Below are positions 60,468-64,000 of a DNA stretch of 64,000 bases, piece after piece (position 1 is the first letter of the stretch; each line of letters starts with the position of its first letter). The notes under the pieces were generated by a model that ran no database searches, had not been told where the DNA came from, and worked only from the letters and a program-made list of their open reading frames with translations. This DNA is from Bradyrhizobium sp. SSBR45G. GTDB lineage: Bacteria; Pseudomonadota; Alphaproteobacteria; Rhizobiales; Xanthobacteraceae. The position numbers and the translations under genes are program-made. Location: the NCBI RefSeq assembly GCF_030159255.1, contig NZ_BSCT01000021.1:62001-126000 (forward strand). The letters run 5' to 3'.

Positions 60468-61670
60468 ATGGCGGGCAACGATCAAGTCGACCAAGATGCG
60501 ATAGCCGCGCAATGGGAAGCCTCGCTCGATTCGGAGGATCCCACAGAGGCCGCGGAAGCCGCAGCAGCCAATGAACTCACCGAATCGATGGCCCTGCAAT
60601 GGGCCGCGATGGTCGAGGACGGCAGCCGCGATTTCGGCGCCACCAAGAACGGCGGCGAGCGGGTGCTGTCGCAGGAGGAGATCGACAATCTCCTCGGCTT
60701 CACCGCCGGCGAGGTCAATCTCGACGACCATTCCGGCATTCGCGCCATCATCGATTCGGCGATGGTCTCCTACGAGCGTCTGCCGATGCTCGAAATCGTC
60801 TTCGACCGCCTGGTGCGGCTGATGACGACCAGCTTGCGCAACTTCACCTCCGACAACGTCGAAGTCTCGCTCGACCGCATCACCTCGGTGCGCTTCGGCG
60901 ACTACATGAACTCGATCCCGCTGCCGGCCGTGCTGTCGGTGTTCAAGGCCGAGGAGTGGGAGAATTTCGGCCTCGCGATGGTCGACTCGACGCTGATCTA
61001 TTCGATCATCGACGTGCTGCTCGGCGGCCGCCGCGGCAACACCCAGCTCCGCGTCGAGGGCCGTCCCTACACCACGATCGAGACCAATCTGGTCAAGCGC
61101 CTGATCGAGGTGGTGCTGGCCGATGCCGAGCAGGCGTTCCGGCCGCTGTCGCCGGTGCGCTTCACGATCGACCGGCTCGAGACCAACCCGCGTTTCGCCG
61201 CGATCAGCCGGCCGGCCAATGCCGCGATCCTGGTGAAGCTGCGGATCGACATGGAAGACCGCGGCGGCAACATCGAGCTGCTGCTGCCCTATGCGACGAT
61301 CGAGCCGATCCGGCCGGTGCTGTTGCAGATGTTCATGGGCGAGAAGTTCGGCCGCGATCCGGTCTGGGAAGGCCATTTCGCCACCGAGATCACCAAGGCC
61401 GAGGTCGCCGTCGACGCCGTGCTCTACGAGGCCGACGTGCCGCTGAAGCAACTGATGCGGCTCAAGGTCGGCGACACCCTGCCGCTCGACATCCGTCCCG
61501 ATGCGCTGGTCGCCGTCCGCTGCGGCAACACGATGCTGACGGAAGGACGGATGGGCCGGGTCGGCGACCGCGTCGCGATCCGTGTCACCAAGAATCTGCG
61601 CAAGCCCAACACGACACTTGCGATGTTCGAAGGCTCCGAAGGCCAGAACAAGTTGATGGAGGCCCAATGA
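60468..61670 (+). CDS. fliM: Flagellar motor switch protein FliM
   Basis: A 400-residue protein. LSQEEIDNLLGF (about 68-80) is the CheY-binding/FliM start motif, shifted inward by a 60-residue Glu/Ala-rich N-terminus. The CheC-like middle domain contains LPMLEIVFDRLVRLMTTSLRNFTSDNVEVSLDRITSVRFGDYMNSIPLPA and the C-terminal SpoA-like domain KVGDTLPLDIRPDALVAVRCGNTMLTEGRMGRVGDRVAIRV. It lies 21 bp after fliL and overlaps the next gene by 4 bp. Confidence 0.97.
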   Translation: MAGNDQVDQDAIAAQWEASLDSEDPTEAAEAAAANELTESMALQWAAMVEDGSRDFGATKNGGERVLSQEEIDNLLGFTAGEVNLDDHSGIRAIIDSAMVSYERLPMLEIVFDRLVRLMTTSLRNFTSDNVEVSLDRITSVRFGDYMNSIPLPAVLSVFKAEEWENFGLAMVDSTLIYSIIDVLLGGRRGNTQLRVEGRPYTTIETNLVKRLIEVVLADAEQAFRPLSPVRFTIDRLETNPRFAAISRPANAAILVKLRIDMEDRGGNIELLLPYATIEPIRPVLLQMFMGEKFGRDPVWEGHFATEITKAEVAVDAVLYEADVPLKQLMRLKVGDTLPLDIRPDALVAVRCGNTMLTEGRMGRVGDRVAIRVTKNLRKPNTTLAMFEGSEGQNKLMEAQ

Positions 61671-62152
61671 ACCACTCCCTCGGATTGATCATCGAAAGCC
61701 TGGTGGCGGTCCTTCTGGTGCTGACCATCGGCTATTGCATGCTGCTGAATTCACGGCTGAAGCGGCTGAAGGCCGACGAGCATTCGCTCAAGGCCGTGAT
61801 CGCGGAGCTGATCACCGCGACCGAGATCGCCGAGCGCGCGATCGGCGGCCTCAAGCTCGCGGTGCGCGACGTCAACGACAATCTCGGCAATCAGCTCGCC
61901 GCGGCGACGCAGATGTCGGACCAGTTGCGCAAGCAGCTCGCCGAGAGCGACGGCGTGGTCCGTCGTCTGTCGCGGATCGCCAGCGCCGCGCGTCCGATCA
62001 CCGCGCCTGACGCCGCGTCCGAGCCGGCGGCCGCAGCCGCGCCTGCGCCGGCCATCACGGCCGAGCCGGTCCGTGTCTCCGGCGCCAAGGCGGTTGCCGC
62101 CGCGGCGCAGGCATTCTCCGAACGTCGAAGGACCGGTGGCCTTGCCGCATGA
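61667..62152 (+). CDS. DUF6468-like membrane-anchored coiled-coil protein
   Basis: A 161-residue protein starting MNHSLGLIIESLVAVLLVLT. One N-terminal membrane helix (about 7-27) is followed by a coiled coil (RLKRLKADEHSLKAVIAELITATEIAERAIGGLK ... LGNQLAAATQMSDQLRKQLAES) and an Ala/Pro-rich tail. I recall such proteins next to fliM in alphaproteobacteria as DUF6468. ATGA overlaps with fliM before and motE after show tight coupling. It probably associates with the motor. Confidence 0.85.
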   Translation: MNHSLGLIIESLVAVLLVLTIGYCMLLNSRLKRLKADEHSLKAVIAELITATEIAERAIGGLKLAVRDVNDNLGNQLAAATQMSDQLRKQLAESDGVVRRLSRIASAARPITAPDAASEPAAAAAPAPAITAEPVRVSGAKAVAAAAQAFSERRRTGGLAA

Positions 62153-62919
62153 ATGCGTTTCGTAACATCCGCGTCATTCCCGTCGTCCTGATCGCGGTGG
62201 CGTGCCTCGCGGTCCTGAAGGTGGCCGGCCTCGTCATCGATGGCGGCTACGTGTTCGACTATGACCCGCAGGCACCCAAGCGCTCCTGGGCCCAGGAGAA
62301 CCTGGGCTATCCGGGCCGTGAGGACAATGACATCGTCACCGGCTCGACCCACGGCGAGCCGAAGGAGAAGAAGGAGGAGGCGCCGAAGCCGGCCGCCCCG
62401 GCGACCAAGCCGGACGGCGTGGTCATCAAGCCGGAAGAAAATCAGCAGCAGGTGTCGCCGGCGGAGAAGGCGATCCTCGAGCGGCTGCAGTCGCGCCGCC
62501 AGGAGCTCGAGGCGCGCCAGCGCGAGATCGACATCCGCGAGAGCCTGCTGAAGGCCGCCGAGCAGCGCATCCAGTCCAAGACCGAGGAGATGAAGGCGAT
62601 CGAGAGCCGCATCTCCGGCGCGCAGAGCGCCAAGGCCGAGGCCGACAATGCCCGCTTCAAGAGCATCGTCACGATGTACGAGGGCATGAAGCCGAAGGAT
62701 GCCGCCAAGGTGTTCGACCGGCTCGACATGTCCGTGCTGATCGAGATCGCCTCGCAGATCGCCCCGCGCAAGATGTCCGACATTCTCGGCCTGATGACGC
62801 CGGAGGCGGCCGAGCGGCTCACCGTCGAGCTCGCGCGCCGCGCCGGCGCCGACAGGCCGGAGGCGAGCGCCGAGCTGCCGAAGATCGAAGGCAAGATCGT
62901 GCCGGTGAAAAGCAATTGA
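62149..62919 (+). CDS. motE: MotE-like motility protein (MgtE-N-type domain)
   Basis: A 256-residue protein with an N-terminal membrane anchor (about 9-29), a Lys/Glu/Pro-rich linker (about 62-100), a long coiled coil (ILERLQSRRQELEARQREIDIRE ... QSKTEEMKAIESRISG) and a C-terminal FKSIVTMYEGMKPKDAAKVFDRLDMSVLIEIASQIAPRKMSDILGLM domain. The order and domain match MotE of Sinorhizobium, a periplasmic chaperone needed for MotC stability and motor function. It overlaps the previous gene by 4 bp. Confidence 0.85.
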   Translation: MNAFRNIRVIPVVLIAVACLAVLKVAGLVIDGGYVFDYDPQAPKRSWAQENLGYPGREDNDIVTGSTHGEPKEKKEEAPKPAAPATKPDGVVIKPEENQQQVSPAEKAILERLQSRRQELEARQREIDIRESLLKAAEQRIQSKTEEMKAIESRISGAQSAKAEADNARFKSIVTMYEGMKPKDAAKVFDRLDMSVLIEIASQIAPRKMSDILGLMTPEAAERLTVELARRAGADRPEASAELPKIEGKIVPVKSN

Positions 62920-62928
62920 GCCGCATGT

Positions 62929-62943
62929 TTAATGCGCCCTTAA
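62929..62943. promoter_or_regulatory. Perfect CtrA box upstream of the TPR-type gene
   Basis: TTAATGCGCCCTTAA is an exact TTAA-N7-TTAA match, starting 9 bp after the motE stop and 56 bp before the next gene. Confidence 0.5.
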
Positions 62944-62998
62944 ACGCCGGATCCTAGACTTCCGGCGTGGCGGGGCAGGCGTATCCGTCAAGTTACGG

Positions 62999-64000
62999 AT
63001 GTCGAACTGGAAGCTTGTGACCATGGCGCGCACGTCTCCCATTGGATTGCGGTCGCAGGCCCGCGCGCGCATCCGCGCCGGCCTGGCGCTGCTGTCGGCC
63101 ATCATCATCGGGCTGATGCTGTCGACGGTCGCGGCCGGCGCTGCGCCGGTGCCCGGCGAGGCCAGCCTGTCCGCCCAGAACGGCTATGCGCGGCTGGTGC
63201 TGAAATTCTCCGAGGATGTCGGCGCCGACGTCACCACCGCAGGCTCGATCCTGCTGATCCGGTTCGACCGTGCCGCCAACGTGCCGATCGACCGCTGGGT
63301 CGATGCGGCGCCCGACTACATCTCCTCGGCGCGCGGCGATCCCGACGGCTCTGCGCTGCGGCTGTCGCTGTCGCGCAAGGTGCGCGTCAACACCATGACC
63401 GCGGGCGAGCGCGTCTTCATCGATCTGTTGCCCGACAGCTGGACCGGCGCGCCGCCGCCGCTGCCGGCCGAGGTCGTGCGCGAGCTCGCCGAGCGCGCCC
63501 GCACCGCCGAGCGCGCATTGCGGCTGCAGCGCGCCGAGGCGGAGTCGAAGAAGCGGCCGCCGATCCGCGTGCGCGCGCTGGTGCAGCCGACCTTCGTGCG
63601 CTTCGTGTTCGAGATCCCCGACGGCGTCGGCATCTCGTCGGTGCTGAACGACCAGAAGCTGTCGCTGTTCTTCACCGCGCCGCTCAACTTCGATCTCGCC
63701 GACGCCAAGATCGTGTCGCCGCCGAACGTCGCCGCCATCAACCAGCGCATCGACGGCAGCAGGACCGTGGTCGAGATCGGCCTGATCGGCGAGGTCGACG
63801 TCCACGCCTTCCGCGAGGAGAAGAACTACAACATCGACGTCGCCTATCAGCAGCCGGACAAGAAGGTTGCCGCGGTGTCCTCGGACACTTTGCCGGGCGC
63901 CAAGACCTCTGCTGAGAAGGCGGCTGCTGAGAAGACGGCTGCCGAGAAGCCGGCGGCCGAGAAGCCCAACGGCGAGAAGAAGGCTGCGGCGCTGCCCGAG
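62999..64000 (+). CDS. Exported TPR-type flagellar-locus protein, 3' end cut by window edge
   Basis: A 334-codon open frame reaching the right edge with no stop. The start is ATG 62999 (MSNWKLVTMARTSPIGLRSQ) or ATG 63023. A signal-type hydrophobic segment lies at about residues 28-46 (AGLALLSAIIIGLMLSTVAA). A beta-rich N-terminal domain follows (NGYARLVLKFSEDVGADVTTAGSILLIRF), then VQPTFVRFVFEIPDGVGISSVLNDQKLSLFFTAPL. The visible end is a run of (Ala/Lys/Glu) units: AEKAAAEKTAAEKPAAEKP. I recall proteins with this start in Bradyrhizobium carrying TPR repeats further on; that part is outside the window. Confidence 0.7.
   Translation, partial: MSNWKLVTMARTSPIGLRSQARARIRAGLALLSAIIIGLMLSTVAAGAAPVPGEASLSAQNGYARLVLKFSEDVGADVTTAGSILLIRFDRAANVPIDRWVDAAPDYISSARGDPDGSALRLSLSRKVRVNTMTAGERVFIDLLPDSWTGAPPPLPAEVVRELAERARTAERALRLQRAEAESKKRPPIRVRALVQPTFVRFVFEIPDGVGISSVLNDQKLSLFFTAPLNFDLADAKIVSPPNVAAINQRIDGSRTVVEIGLIGEVDVHAFREEKNYNIDVAYQQPDKKVAAVSSDTLPGAKTSAEKAAAEKTAAEKPAAEKPNGEKKAAALPE

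Overview
The window is about 65% GC and reads as chromosomal DNA of a Bradyrhizobiaceae member, most likely Bradyrhizobium. The evidence is the alphaproteobacterial flagellar regulators FlaF, FlbT and FliX, flagellins with a DUF1522-like insert, a single-cysteine DksA, an Mla-type lipid transporter, a very large polar-growth coiled-coil protein, CtrA-type boxes (TTAA-N7-TTAA), and dispersed inverted repeats of a kind I recall from Bradyrhizobium and Rhodopseudomonas. No tRNA, rRNA, CRISPR array or intact transposon was seen. I could run no database searches, so family assignments rest on motifs, length and context.

Left part (1-26.6 kb), housekeeping and envelope genes: a partial Ala/Glu-rich protein, an MFS transporter, a dipeptide/N-acyl-amino-acid epimerase, and an mlaE-mlaF-mlaD lipid-transport operon. 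A 1,922-residue coiled-coil membrane protein follows that resembles the Agrobacterium Growth Pole Ring protein. It carries an internal array of 44-residue (four-hendecad) repeats and has a perfect CtrA box upstream. Next come an HPt protein, a [2Fe-2S] ferredoxin with a nearby ferredoxin-NADP reductase, a thioesterase, a DUF2147 protein, an SGNH hydrolase, a lysylphosphatidylglycerol-synthase-like membrane protein, a DUF892 stress protein, small membrane proteins (one apparently starting at ATT), a YdcF-like protein, a universal stress protein, SixA, an FAD oxidoreductase and a Tat-type MsrB. The longer spacers hold inverted repeats.

Right part (26.8-64 kb), a large flagellar locus: flgE-flgK-flgL; a tight four-gene cassette (glycosyltransferase, class-V-like PLP enzyme, ATP-grasp enzyme, group II PLP decarboxylase); three tandem flagellin genes with flbT in reverse between the first two; flaF, a small unknown gene and flaG; the flgI-flgJ/cheL-flgN operon on the minus strand; fliX; the flgF-flgG-flgA-flgH operon on the minus strand; and fliL-fliM-DUF6468-motE followed by a partial TPR-type gene. 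Sigma-54 (-24/-12) promoter matches precede flgE, flgF and flgI. CtrA-type boxes precede fliC3, flaF and the last gene. With fliX, this suggests a Caulobacter-like CtrA to FliX/FlbD-sigma54 hierarchy.

Accessory stretches interrupt the flagellar locus. One carries hxlR/NAD(P)-binding protein, dksA, an HWE histidine kinase and a hydratase. Another (about 54.0-55.8 kb) holds two toxin-antitoxin-like modules in which both toxin genes are frameshifted by tiny tandem duplications (GC and GGTC). It is bounded by a 19-20 bp direct repeat that overlaps an alphaproteobacterial LexA-box pattern.

The best candidate for an undescribed system is the four-gene PLP/ATP-grasp/glycosyltransferase cassette at 32.5-37.7 kb. 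It is translationally coupled and embedded between flgL and the flagellin genes, which suggests an unrecognised modification or small-molecule pathway tied to the flagellum.
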